Of a DNA stretch of 64,000 bases, positions 8,801 through 18,700 are shown in pieces. Each line of letters starts with the position of its first letter. The first letter of the stretch is position 1. The position numbers and the translations under genes are program-made. The stretch is from Cellulophaga algicola DSM 14237. GTDB taxonomy: Bacteria > Bacteroidota > Bacteroidia > Flavobacteriales > Flavobacteriaceae. The stretch covers positions 1,178,001-1,242,000 of the forward strand of contig NC_014934.1 of the NCBI RefSeq assembly GCF_000186265.1. Reading direction: 5' to 3'. Below the pieces are notes generated by a model. The model ran no database searches, was not told the DNA's origin, and saw only the letters and a program-made list of their open reading frames with translations.

Positions 8801-10408
8801 TTAGAATCCGTAGCGTTGTGGTCCGCCACGTCTTATTTCTTCATTTGCATCCGATTCAAACTTTTTAAAATTCTCACGGAAAGCATTAGATAGCTTAAAT
8901 GCTGTTGTGTAATATTTCTCATCATTATTCCATGTTGTTCTAGGGCTTAAAACTTCTGTAGGCACCCCAGGACATTCTCTAGGCTGTGCAACGCCAAATA
9001 CAGAATGAATATGATACTTATCGTAAGAGTACAATCCTAAATCTCCATTTAGAGCTGCTGTAATCATGGCACGAGTATACTTCAACTTCATACGTGTTCC
9101 TATTCCGTAAGGACCACCTGTCCATCCTGTATTTACCAACCAAACATTAACGCCTGCATCTTTCATTTTCTTACTTAGCATCTCTGCATACTTCGTAGGA
9201 TGCAAAGGCATAAATGGAGCTCCAAAACAAGCAGAAAAATTAGGCGTAGGTTCTACAACTCCTGCCTCAGTACCAGCTACTTTTGCCGTATATCCAGAAA
9301 TAAAATGGTAAGCCGCTTGGCTAGGAGTCAACTTAGAAATTGGAGGCAAAACCCCAAAAGCATCGGCCGTTAAAAAAAAGATGTTTTTAGGGTTTTCACC
9401 TATAGAAGGTACTTGAATATTTTCAATATGATCAATTGGGTAACTTACTCTTGTATTTTGAGTAATAGAAATATCCTCAAAATCTACAACTCCTTGAGAG
9501 TCCATAACAACATTCTCTAGTAACGCCCCTTTTTTAATTGCTCCAAAAATTTCTGGTTCATTTTCTGCAGATAGGTTTATTACTTTAGCATAGCACCCTC
9601 CTTCAAAATTAAAAATGGTATTCTCTTTGGTCCAACCATGCTCATCATCACCAATTAGTTTTCTATTCGGATCTGCAGATAGTGTTGTTTTCCCTGTTCC
9701 CGATAGTCCAAAGAAAATTGCAGTATCGCCATCCTTCCCAACATTTGCAGAGCAGTGCATTGGTAATGTATTTTTATATACCGGTAAAATAAAATTAAGA
9801 GCAGAAAAAATTCCTTTTTTAATTTCTCCTGTATACCCTGTACCACCAATTAAAGCAATCTTTCTAGTGAAATTTAAAATTGCAAAATTGTGTTGACGCG
9901 TACCATCTACTTCAGCATCTGCCATAAAACCAGGAGCATTCACTACCGTCCATTCTGGATCAAAATTTACCAATTCTTGTTCTGTTGGCCTCAAAAACAT
10001 ATTACTAGCGAACATGTTAGACCAAGGGTACTCATTAATTACCCTAATATTTAATTTGTAATCTTCATCTGCACACGCATAGCTATCGCGTACATAAATT
10101 TCTTTATTATTTAAATAAGTGATGACTTTATCATACAAGGTATCAAAAGCAGCAGGCTCAAAAGGAATGTTAACATTGCCCCACCAGACTTTATCATTTG
10201 TAACTTCATCTTTTACTATAAATCTATCCATAGGAGACCTACCGGTAAACTCACCTGTATTTACCGCAAGAGCACCAGAAGATGCTTCTTTCCCCATACC
10301 CTTTTCTAGGGTTAATTTATGTAAATCATCTGGTGATAATTGATAATGTACATTTTCACTTGTAATACCATACTTAATCAACGAAATCGTTTTCGCAATC
10401 TTATCCAT
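8801..10408 (-). CDS. pckA: Phosphoenolpyruvate carboxykinase (ATP)
   Basis: Converts oxaloacetate and ATP to phosphoenolpyruvate, CO2 and ADP, the entry to gluconeogenesis. The product has 535 residues, normal for the ATP-dependent class. Visible motifs are TGRSPMDRF (substrate/PEP site, about 55-63), the kinase P-loop GLSGTGKTT at 234-242, the metal segment LIGDDEHGW at 251-259, and the C-terminal TGGPYG/GTRMK segment. It is monocistronic: about 77 bases separate it from the DUF423 gene upstream, and a terminator follows. The GTP-dependent enzyme is excluded by these motifs. Confidence 0.97.
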   Translation of the reverse strand: MDKIAKTISLIKYGITSENVHYQLSPDDLHKLTLEKGMGKEASSGALAVNTGEFTGRSPMDRFIVKDEVTNDKVWWGNVNIPFEPAAFDTLYDKVITYLNNKEIYVRDSYACADEDYKLNIRVINEYPWSNMFASNMFLRPTEQELVNFDPEWTVVNAPGFMADAEVDGTRQHNFAILNFTRKIALIGGTGYTGEIKKGIFSALNFILPVYKNTLPMHCSANVGKDGDTAIFFGLSGTGKTTLSADPNRKLIGDDEHGWTKENTIFNFEGGCYAKVINLSAENEPEIFGAIKKGALLENVVMDSQGVVDFEDISITQNTRVSYPIDHIENIQVPSIGENPKNIFFLTADAFGVLPPISKLTPSQAAYHFISGYTAKVAGTEAGVVEPTPNFSACFGAPFMPLHPTKYAEMLSKKMKDAGVNVWLVNTGWTGGPYGIGTRMKLKYTRAMITAALNGDLGLYSYDKYHIHSVFGVAQPRECPGVPTEVLSPRTTWNNDEKYYTTAFKLSNAFRENFKKFESDANEEIRRGGPQRYGF

Positions 10409-10485
10409 ATTAAAGAAGATTTATTAGTTTTAATGGGGTAAAATTATTGAAATTATAATTCATAGGGTAGTTTTTTCGTTAATAT

Positions 10486-10872
10486 CTAATAATTTTCTTT
10501 GTAATAGCGAAAACCAAGTAAAACCCAACCTACAATTAATAGCATCCCACCGATAGGTGTAAGCAACGCAATGGACTTAAAATTGAAAGAAAACAAGCTG
10601 TTTGTTGCTAATAAATAAATAGAAAAAGAAAAGAAAATTATCCCGATCGTAAACATCCAATAAATTAGCTTCTTATCTTTTTCTTGAATTTTACTAACTC
10701 CTGAAAGAATTAAAAGTAATAATGCATGATACATTTGATAGGTAACTCCCGTATTATAAGATGCTACCGCCTCTACACTTATCAAATTTTTTAAACCATG
10801 TGCCCCAAATGCGCCAAGTACCACTGCAAGTGTCCCAAATAATATTCCTGTAGTAAAAATTGTTTTGTTCAT
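10486..10872 (-). CDS. DUF423 membrane protein
   Basis: Small integral membrane protein of 128 residues with four predicted helices, of the YgdD/TMEM256-like family. The family mark GAFGAHGLK is present at about 21-29, followed by the conserved YHALLLL segment. No catalytic residues are known for the family. It is a single gene, divergent from the saccharopine dehydrogenase gene. Function unknown. Confidence 0.88.
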   Translation of the reverse strand: MNKTIFTTGILFGTLAVVLGAFGAHGLKNLISVEAVASYNTGVTYQMYHALLLLILSGVSKIQEKDKKLIYWMFTIGIIFFSFSIYLLATNSLFSFNFKSIALLTPIGGMLLIVGWVLLGFRYYKENY

Positions 10873-10944
10873 AACTAAAATGATTGTTATTTTTACATAT
10901 ATAACAAATGTGAAATTTAAATGTCACTATAAAGATACAAAACT

Positions 10945-12318
10945 ATGCTGCGTAAAATTCTAATTACTGGTGCTGGTAAGTCCACATCATATCTATTAGA
11001 TTACTTTTTAGAAAAAGCAATTGATGAACAATTACATGTTGTCATTGCAGATCTAAATCCGGAGACTATACCTGCAAAATTTAAAAATCATTCAAATTTC
11101 GCTGTTATAAAACTAGACATCTTCAATACAGAAAAACGCCAAAAAGCAGTACAAGAAGTAGACATCGTTGTATCCATGCTACCAGCGCATATGCACATTA
11201 ATATTGCCAAAGACTGTATCTTATTTAGCAAACACCTAGTTACCGCTTCATATGTTAGTGATGAAATTAAAACTTTAGATAAAGAAGCTAAAGAAAAAGG
11301 GCTTGTATTCATGAACGAAATTGGTCTAGACCCAGGTATTGACCATATGAGCGCCATGCAGATCATTGATGGAATTAAAAAGAAAGGGGGCAAAATGATA
11401 TTGTTTGAATCTTTTACAGGAGGATTAGTAGCCCCTGAGAGCGATAACAATTTATGGAATTATAAATTTACTTGGAACCCTAGAAACGTAGTCGTAGCAG
11501 GTCAAGGTGGTACGGCACAATTTATTCAAGAAGGAACTTATAAGTATATTCCATACCACAAACTATTTAGAAGAACAGAGTTTGTAGATATTAAAGGGTA
11601 TGGCAAATTTGAAGTCTACGCTAATAGAGACTCCTTAAAATACCGCGAAGCTTATGGCCTCAATGATATTCTCACATTATACAGAGGAACTATGAGACGT
11701 GTAGGTTTCTCTAAGGCTTGGAATATGTTTGTGCAATTAGGTTTAACAGACGATAGCTATACCATTGAAAACTCTGAAGGAATGGCCTATAGAGAATTTG
11801 TGAATTTATTTCTACCCTATTCTCCTACTGACTCCGTAGAATTGAAACTTAGGTATTATCTAAAAATAGATCAAGATGATATTATGTGGGAGAAATTACT
11901 GGAACTTGACTTATTTAGCGCTGACAAAAAAATTGCCCTTAAAAATGCAACTCCAGCACAAATACTACAAAATATACTTGAAGATAGCTGGACTCTTGCA
12001 GACGAAGACAAAGATATGATAGTGATGTATCATAAATTTGGTTATGAATTAAACGGGGTTAAAAAACAGATTGATGCCAACATGGTGGTCATAGGCGAAA
12101 ATAGAAGCCATACGGCTATGGCTAAAACAGTAGGCCTACCTGTTGCGATTGCTACTTTATTAATTTTAAATAAAAAAATTACGCGCGCAGGAATACAAAT
12201 TCCACTACAAGAAGAAGTATATACCCCTATTTTAAAAGAACTAGAAGCTTACGGAATTATATTTAATGAGGAAGAAGTACCTTACTTGGGATACAATCCA
12301 AACACGGTTGCTAGTTAG
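10945..12318 (+). CDS. Saccharopine dehydrogenase (Lys9/Lys1-like)
   Basis: A 457-residue saccharopine dehydrogenase-family enzyme with an N-terminal Rossmann motif (TGAGKSTSYLL, about 8-18) and the family's NEIGLDPGIDHM segment at about 127-138, followed by the large catalytic domain. The eukaryotic-type reductase acts on saccharopine/alpha-aminoadipate semialdehyde in lysine metabolism; in flavobacteria it most likely serves lysine breakdown, an inference. An Lrp/AsnC regulator begins 50 bases downstream on the same strand, a pairing that suggests amino-acid-responsive control. Confidence 0.85.
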   Translation: MLRKILITGAGKSTSYLLDYFLEKAIDEQLHVVIADLNPETIPAKFKNHSNFAVIKLDIFNTEKRQKAVQEVDIVVSMLPAHMHINIAKDCILFSKHLVTASYVSDEIKTLDKEAKEKGLVFMNEIGLDPGIDHMSAMQIIDGIKKKGGKMILFESFTGGLVAPESDNNLWNYKFTWNPRNVVVAGQGGTAQFIQEGTYKYIPYHKLFRRTEFVDIKGYGKFEVYANRDSLKYREAYGLNDILTLYRGTMRRVGFSKAWNMFVQLGLTDDSYTIENSEGMAYREFVNLFLPYSPTDSVELKLRYYLKIDQDDIMWEKLLELDLFSADKKIALKNATPAQILQNILEDSWTLADEDKDMIVMYHKFGYELNGVKKQIDANMVVIGENRSHTAMAKTVGLPVAIATLLILNKKITRAGIQIPLQEEVYTPILKELEAYGIIFNEEEVPYLGYNPNTVAS

Positions 12319-12367
12319 TAATTGAAACTAATTTGCTATATTTCATTCTAAATTGAAACTAGAACAA

Positions 12368-12838
12368 ATGAAATCAGCTAAAGAAAATGTAAAAATTGAT
12401 GGAATAGATAAAAAGATATTACGTTTTCTAATGTCTGATGCCCGTAAACCTGTTCTAGAAATAGCTAGAAACATAGGTATTTCTGGCGCTGCTATTCATC
12501 AAAGGCTCCGGAAACTAGAAAATTCAGGACTTATTGCAGGGTCAAAATTTGTAATTAATCCAAAAGTACTTGGGTTTTCTACGATGGCTTATGTGGGTAT
12601 TTATTTAGATAAAGCAATGAGCAACCCAGTCGCTGTAAAACAATTAGAGAAAATTCCTGAAATTCTTGAATGTCATTACACTACAGGAAACTGGTCTATT
12701 TTAATTAAGGTATTATGTAGAGATAATGAGCACTTAATGCAGGTTTTAAACAATAAGATTCAACAGATTGATGGGGTATCAAGAACGGAAACTTTTATTT
12801 CGCTAGATCAACAAATAGAACGCCAAATAACGATATAA
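12368..12838 (+). CDS. Lrp/AsnC-family transcriptional regulator
   Basis: DNA-binding regulator of about 156 residues: an N-terminal winged helix (IDGIDKKILRFL through GAAIHQRLRKLE) and a C-terminal RAM ligand-binding domain (about 70-145). Such proteins sense amino acids and regulate neighbouring metabolic genes; the saccharopine dehydrogenase gene just upstream is the obvious target. I chose the ATG at 12368. A TTG at 12353 in frame would add five residues (MKLEQ) and is possible, since TTG starts are used elsewhere in this window, but nothing favours it. Confidence 0.88.
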   Translation: MKSAKENVKIDGIDKKILRFLMSDARKPVLEIARNIGISGAAIHQRLRKLENSGLIAGSKFVINPKVLGFSTMAYVGIYLDKAMSNPVAVKQLEKIPEILECHYTTGNWSILIKVLCRDNEHLMQVLNNKIQQIDGVSRTETFISLDQQIERQITI

Positions 12839-12840
12839 GG

Positions 12841-13392
12841 TTAATTTCTCTAAGTTTCAAAAATAAAAAACTAAGCTATAGTATTGCTTGTGTAGCACTA
12901 TGCTTTTTTTCCTGCAAAGAAGAATTGAAATCTGATAGTTTGATGGCCAATGTAAGCTGGCAAAAGAACTTACTAATCAGTATCTCTTAAAAAATGAAGT
13001 AATTTTTAAATTATTTAATAAAGAAAACCCAAAGTCTCTTTTAAGAGAACTCTTTAATACAAACAAAAAGGACTGCGATACAGACATTACCTAATACAGG
13101 TACAGAATCTTGTCATTATCAAACACAGCTTTCTATAAAATATGATAACAAAACTGAAATTTTAAAAGAAATCAAAACTAAGTCTATCGCTTTATTCTCC
13201 ACTTATTTTGATGAGATTGTATCTGAAAGCACCATTAAATATGAGGTTTTTAACTCTTCCAAAAAAAATAGATACGATGTTAAAATTAAGAAAAGCAAGG
13301 ATATAGAACTTCTCAGATGCATAGTACACATCATGCGCTTACACACCTATGAACAAACTGTAAAAATCTTAGACATAAAAAAGGTTCCTTAA
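12841..13392 (+). pseudogene. Decayed lipoprotein gene with two frameshifts
   Basis: Three open segments in two frames read as one protein. The first (12841-12987) gives a hydrophobic stretch and lipobox FFSC, then stops at 12988. The second, in another frame from about 12935 to 13091, gives a charged segment ending at a stop at 13092. The third (from about 13095) returns to the first frame and runs to a TAA at 13390-13392, just before a terminator. No ATG opens the first segment. An intact ancestor would be a lipoprotein of about 180 residues. Sequencing errors could mimic this, since both shifts are in A/T-rich stretches. Family not recognised. Confidence 0.6.
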
Positions 13393-13410
13393 GTAAAGGA
13401 ACCTTTTTTA
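13377..13410. terminator. Hairpin terminator between the relic and the zinc peptidase gene
   Basis: Inverted repeat AAAAAGGTTCC / GGAACCTTTTT with a short loop (TTAAGTAAA), with A- and T-runs on the two sides, so it can act in both directions. It overlaps the last codons of the decayed gene. Confidence 0.8.
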
Positions 13411-13429
13411 TTATCTATTAAAAGTTATA

Positions 13430-14125
13430 TTACCTTCTTCCTCCAAATACTTGTAAAGCCCAATATGCAAGAGTAGCAACGGAACCAATAGCCGCTACTA
13501 AATAGGTTCTTGCAGCCCATTTCAAAGCATCTTCTGCGCCAGCATATTCATCTGGAGCTAACATATTTGTATTCTTTAACCATGCCAATGCACGATGGCT
13601 TGCATCATATTCTACGGGTAAGGTAACTAAACTAAAAATCGTAGCAAAACTCATCATAACTAGACCTGCGACTGCGACATAATACCCAATTCCAAATCCA
13701 GCAGCTGCACCTAACATTAGTCCACCAAATACGATCCACATAGACATGCTAGAGGTAACGTTTACAATAGGAACTAATTTAGATCGTAAGCCTAACCATT
13801 GATAGGCTTGCGCATGTTGTACCGCATGACCACATTCGTGAGCCGCAACTGCTGCCGCAGAAGCATTACGCTGATTATAGACCCCTTCACTTAAATTTAC
13901 AGTCTTATTTGAAGGATTATAATGGTCTGTTAACATGCCCGGTGTAGAAATTACTTTTACATCACGAATACCATTATCCGCTAGCATTTTTTCAGCAATT
14001 TCTGCACCGCTCATGCCATTTCTTAAATGTATTTTTGAGTATTGCTCAAATTTGCTTTTCAGCTTCCTGCTTACTAACCAACTAACTAATGCAATCGCTC
14101 CTATTAATATATAATATCCGTACAT
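13430..14125 (-). CDS. Zinc metallopeptidase, YugP type
   Basis: Membrane-bound putative zinc peptidase of 231 residues. An N-terminal transmembrane helix (about 3-20) is followed by a cytoplasmic domain bearing the zinc-binding HECGH at 96-100, then three or four helices. The SDSF-like segment before HECGH (NLSEGVYNQRNASAAAVAAH) matches the YugP/Zn_peptidase_2 family. Substrates are unknown for the family. Single gene. Confidence 0.9.
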   Translation of the reverse strand: MYGYYILIGAIALVSWLVSRKLKSKFEQYSKIHLRNGMSGAEIAEKMLADNGIRDVKVISTPGMLTDHYNPSNKTVNLSEGVYNQRNASAAAVAAHECGHAVQHAQAYQWLGLRSKLVPIVNVTSSMSMWIVFGGLMLGAAAGFGIGYYVAVAGLVMMSFATIFSLVTLPVEYDASHRALAWLKNTNMLAPDEYAGAEDALKWAARTYLVAAIGSVATLAYWALQVFGGRR

Positions 14126-14185
14126 AATTTTTTATTTTAAAACTTAAATATAGCAAAGATTCTTTGCTATACTATACTAACGCAA

Positions 14186-14233
14186 AAATCCCGCCAAAAT
14201 TTTCCAACACGTAAATGTGGAAAATTTGGCAGG
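14186..14233 (-). terminator. Terminator of the alanine dehydrogenase gene
   Basis: A long imperfect hairpin with arms at about 14190-14206 and 14218-14233 (CCTGCCAAATTTTCCA on the minus strand pairing with TGGAAAATTTTGGCGGG), followed on the minus strand by ATTTTTG. It lies 30 bases past the ald stop. Confidence 0.8.
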
Positions 14234-14261
14234 ACTTTAAAACTTTTGAGAATGAATTAGC

Positions 14262-15353
14262 TTAAGAAGCCCATTCAAATGCCTCAATAATTTCTTTATA
14301 AACTACTTCACCTTCAGAAATATTTAAACCTTTCTGTAGTCCCGGATCAGAAGCTAATGCTTTTTTCCAACCCATATTAGCAATCTTAATAGCGTAAGCT
14401 GTAGTTACGTTAGTAAGCGCTATAGTAGAAGTATAAGGTACCGCACCTGGCATATTTGCAACAGAATAATGTACAATTTCATCTATAATATAAATAGGAT
14501 CTTCATGCGTTGTAGGTCTTGTTGTTTCTACACAACCTCCTTGATCTACAGCAACATCTACAATAACAGCACCAGACTTCATGGTTTTTAGCATGTCTCT
14601 AGTAATTAAATTTGGCGCTTTTTTACCTTTAAGTAAAACACCACCAATTATAAGATCATGTGTTTGTACAAATTCTCTAATGTTGTATTCGTTAGAAAAT
14701 AACGTAGTACAGTTATTTGGTAAAACGTCATTTGCATAACGCAAACGTTTCATGTCAACATCCAAAATAGTTACCTGAGCACCTAAACCAGATGCCATTT
14801 TAGCAGCTTGCATACCTACTACCCCTGCACCAAGTATTAAAACTTTTCCTGGAGGAACTCCTGGTACACCACCTAATAATAGTCCACGACCTTTTACTGG
14901 TTTTTCTAAATATTTTGCCCCTTGTTGGATAGACATTCTACCAGCAACTTCAGACATTGGCGTTAATAATGGTAAGCCACCATCTTTATCTTCTACTGTT
15001 TCATAAGCAATACAGACAGCACCACTTTCTATCATAGCCTTAGTTAAAGGCTCGCTTGAAGCAAAATGGAAGTATGTGAATACAATTTGTCCTTTTTTAA
15101 TAAGGCTGTATTCTTCCTGAATAGGTTCTTTAACCTTTACAATCATTTCAGCGATAGCATATACCTCTTCAATGGTTTCAAGAATTGTAGCTCCAGCATC
15201 TACATAAGCTTCATCTAAGAAACCACTATTATCACCTGCTGTTGACTGTACAAATACTTCATGGTTGTGTTTTACAAGTTCAAAAACACCACCTGGAGTC
15301 ATTCCTACACGACTCTCATTGTTTTTAATTTCCTTAGGGATACCTATTTTCAT
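14262..15353 (-). CDS. ald: Alanine dehydrogenase
   Basis: NAD-dependent conversion of alanine to pyruvate and ammonia, cytoplasmic. The 363-residue protein begins with the diagnostic MKIGIPKEIKNNESRVGMTP, has the VKVKEP segment around residue 74, and the nucleotide-binding GAGVVGMQAA at about 174-183. The C-terminal segment with MPGAVPYTST matches bacterial Ald rather than the transhydrogenase alpha subunit, which would be longer. Monocistronic, with its own terminator. Confidence 0.95.
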   Translation of the reverse strand: MKIGIPKEIKNNESRVGMTPGGVFELVKHNHEVFVQSTAGDNSGFLDEAYVDAGATILETIEEVYAIAEMIVKVKEPIQEEYSLIKKGQIVFTYFHFASSEPLTKAMIESGAVCIAYETVEDKDGGLPLLTPMSEVAGRMSIQQGAKYLEKPVKGRGLLLGGVPGVPPGKVLILGAGVVGMQAAKMASGLGAQVTILDVDMKRLRYANDVLPNNCTTLFSNEYNIREFVQTHDLIIGGVLLKGKKAPNLITRDMLKTMKSGAVIVDVAVDQGGCVETTRPTTHEDPIYIIDEIVHYSVANMPGAVPYTSTIALTNVTTAYAIKIANMGWKKALASDPGLQKGLNISEGEVVYKEIIEAFEWAS

Positions 15354-15772
15354 TTGCTTTGTATATTAAAACTTTCGTTAAAAAAGATAAATCTCTGTAA
15401 GATATGAATTTGATAATCAGATTATAGCAAGAAATTTATAATAAAAAACAAACTAAAAAAGACAAAGGCAAATATTAAGTTTTTTCAACAAACAAATTAA
15501 TTCGCCAATGTCAATTTTAATTATAATTAGTCGCGTCAAATTTGCTACAAATAGTTATAATAAAAAAACAAAAACCAGTAAAATTGTGATGGTTTAGCTA
15601 ATAATCAAACTTTTAACAATAAGCCCTGTATTGTTTTGCTGAAATTATAAAATTGATGCTTAAAATTCAGATTTTCGAATAAAGTGTTACAGAATTGTCA
15701 ACCTTAAACAAACTACGAAGAAAAAACACCAATCTACTGCATTTACTGCTGCAGATTGGTGTTAAATAAAAT
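15354..15772. other. 419-base intergenic region between ald and leuS
   Basis: Very AT-rich. It should hold the ald promoter on its left side and holds the leuS terminator on its right (15724-15764). I see no open frame with a credible start, no tRNA-like fold and no riboswitch core in the remainder. Confidence 0.5.
15724..15764 (-). terminator. Terminator of leuS
   Basis: Inverted repeat AACACCAATCT / AGATTGGTGTT with an inner CTGCAG-like extension; on the minus strand it is followed by TTTTTTC. It lies just past the leuS stop. Confidence 0.85.
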
Positions 15773-18700
15773 TTACCCTACTATATTGATAATTTTACCA
15801 GGAACAATAATTACCTTTTTAGGTGCTCTTCCTGCTAATTGTTGTATTGTTTTTTCATGAGCCATTACTGCTTCTTCTATCTGATCTTTAGTAAAATCCA
15901 TCGGAAGCTCTAATTTAAAACGCATTTTTCCATTAAAAGAAACTGGATATTCTTTACTACTCTCTACTAAATGTGATGCTTCAAACTTTGGAAACGGTGC
16001 TGTAGCAATAGATGCTGTATGTCCTAATTTACTCCATAATTCTTCCGCGATATGTGGTGCGTAAGGCGATACTAAAACAATTAACGCCTCTAGCACTTCT
16101 CTACTCGTACATTTCTGTGCAGACAGTTCATTTACCGCAATCATAAAGGTAGATACCGAGGTATTAAATGAGAAATTCTCAATATCTTCTTGTACTTTCT
16201 TTATGGTTTTATGCAAAGTTTTTAAATCCTCCCCCGACCCCTCCGAAGGAGGGGTGTTTGTTACGTAAAAAGCTCCATTTTCTCCAGAATGGTACAAACG
16301 CCATAATTTTTTAAGAAAACCATGAGTACCTGTAATACCAGCTGTATTCCAAGGCTTAGATTGCTCTAATGGCCCTAAAAACATCTCATACAAACGCAAA
16401 CTGTCTGCCCCATACTCTACACAAATACTATCCGGACTTACCACATTGTATTTAGATTTAGACATTTTTTCTACTTCGCGAGAAACTTTAAATTCCCCTC
16501 CCGACCTCCCCGAAGGGGAGGAGTTCTCATCGTAAAACTCACCATTGTCCAAAATAAAAGTAGCATCCTTATACTCTTTCCTCCAATTTTTAAACATTTC
16601 AACATCTAATTCATCTGAAGCATTTACAAACGATACATCAACGTGCGTTTCGTAATAATTTCTGGAATTATTCTCAATTACAACTTTTCCTTTTAAATTT
16701 AATTTCTCTATTTCTTTTTCAATTATAGAGGTTAGCTTCTTATCAATCGATAAAACAAAATCATTATGTTCTTGTTCTTCGTTATTTTTAACATCTCCAT
16801 AATAAACCCTAATGAGCTTAATTACGTCATTAGAAATAAATGTATTTTCTAAAATCTTATATTTATCACTCAATTCATCAATTAAATCCAACTCTTCTTG
16901 TGTAAGATCCACATCAGAAAATCTTGAAATATTATAACCCACTCTATGAACAAAAGCACTTGTCCCCGTAATCATTCCTTGATTGATCAGTTTTTTAGCA
17001 AACTCGTTTTTAGGCACTACCCCTTTATCAAACAAGAATTTTTGCCAAAAACGAGCATATAATAAATGTCCTGTTGCATGCTCACTACCACCAATGTATA
17101 AATCTACATCTTGCCAATAGTCCATCGCCTCTTTAGAGAATATTTCATTCTCATTATTGGGGTCCATATAGCGGTTAAAGTAGAAACTACTCCCCGCCCA
17201 ACCTGGCATGGTATTTAATTCTAAGGGCCACACCGTGGCGTTATTTATCTTACTGTTATCTACAACCTGGTTAGAAACCGTGTCCCAGGCCCAAACGGTA
17301 GCATTCCCTAATGGTGGCTCACCAGTTTCGGTGGGTAAATATTTTTCTACTTCTGGTAATGCAATTGGTAAATGCTTCGCATCTATCATTTGCGGCATAC
17401 CATCTACATAATATACTGGGAAAGGTTCTCCCCAATACCGTTGTCTGCTAAAAACAGCATCACGCAAACGGTAGTTAATTTTCCCTTTTCCTTGTCCTAT
17501 TTTTTCCAATTCATAAATTGCTAATTTCATCGCTTTTTTATACGGCAATCCGCTTAAGAAATCAGAATTTGCAATTACAGTTTTATCTTTATCAGCATGT
17601 GCTTCTTCAGAAATATCTACGCCTTCAAATACATTAGGAATAGCTATATTGAATTTTTTAGCAAAATCATAATCACGCTGATCACCACAAGGCACTGCCA
17701 TAACCGCTCCTGTACCGTATCCTGCTAAAACATAATCACCAATCCAAATCGGAATCGGCTCTTTGGTAAAAGGATGCTCTGCATAAGCCCCCGTGAATAC
17801 TCCTGAAATGGTTTTAACATCTGCCATACGCTCCCGCTCGCTACGTTTTGCGGTTGCCTCAATATATGCATCTACCGCTGCTTTCTGCTCTGGAGTGGTT
17901 ATTTTAGCTACCAACTCATGCTCTGGCGCCAGCGTCATAAAAGAAACTCCGAAAATAGTATCAGGGCGCGTGGTAAACACATCAATCCCCCTAACCCCCG
18001 AAGGGGGAACTTCCTTGCTAATTGCAAGCTCATTTGTTATACTTTTTAAGACTGTGTCTAAATCTCCTATAACTTCTTCATTCGTAAAACGAATGACTTT
18101 AAAACCTCTAGCATTTAAAACATCTGTACGTACTTGATCTGCCTCTTTTTGAGTATCATGAATAGCCCCATCAACCTCAATAACTAATTTCTTAGAAAGG
18201 CATACAAAATCAACTATGAAATCAGCAATTAGATGTTGTCTTCTAAATTTATCTCCACTATTTTTCCCTTTCAAACTTTCCCACAACACAGCTTCTGCCT
18301 CTGTAGGATTATTTCGCATCTCTTTAGCTTTTTCCAATAATAAATGCGAATTATTACCCCCAGTCATATACCCAGGAGCAGTTCCCTTTCCTTCGGAGGG
18401 GGCTAGGGGGAGGATTTGAAACGTTACTGAAGCACCTTGACTTCTACCAATCCAATTGGTTTGTGAATCTTTAAGCGGTTGTGGCCAATCTACCGTAGTC
18501 AAATCATCTAACAAACGTTGTGCATATGCAGAAATTCGCATACTCCATTGTGTCATTTTTTTACGGATAACAGGGTGACCACCGCGTTCTGAAACTCCGT
18601 TTACAATCTCATCATTTGCTAAAACCGTACCTAATTCTGGGCACCAGTTCACTTCAGTTTCAGCCAAATATGTTAACCTATATTGTAAAAGTAATTCTTG

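Larger units (their letters stand above)
17985..18416 (-). mobile_element. Palindrome-bounded DUF559 nuclease module inserted in leuS
   Basis: A 432-base (144-codon) segment bounded by inverted copies of a GC-rich palindrome (R3 and R4). On the coding strand it encodes residues 292-435. Inside is a DUF559 domain (about 316-418), related to the Vsr-like PD-(D/E)XK fold: TEAEAVLWESLKG, FRRQHLIADFIVDF and LVIEVDG, with candidate catalytic Asp360, Glu371 and Asp373 all present, and the RFTNEEV segment near its end. It lies in the loop between GASVTF and the editing motif TTRPDT. No separate start or RBS was seen, so it is made only as part of LeuRS. That it moves as a unit is inference from the boundaries. 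Confidence 0.7.

Noticed and set aside
12901-12990. Programmed frameshifting in the lipoprotein relic
   Set aside because: No slippery heptamer was recognised at the junctions, and two shifts plus a missing start favour decay.
15354-15723. Small RNA or small gene between ald and leuS
   Set aside because: AT-rich sequence with no start plus frame of useful length and no recognised RNA motif.
17985-18416. Intein in LeuRS
   Set aside because: No splice-junction Cys/Ser-N-terminal block or C-terminal His-Asn with Cys/Ser/Thr is seen at the borders, and the borders are Pro/Gly-rich repeats.
17793-18419. Open frames on the plus strand opposite the leuS insertion (17793-18137 and 18216-18419)
   Set aside because: They are antisense to the DUF559 module. 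Their products have no transposase or nuclease pattern, so they are not read as a separate mobile gene.
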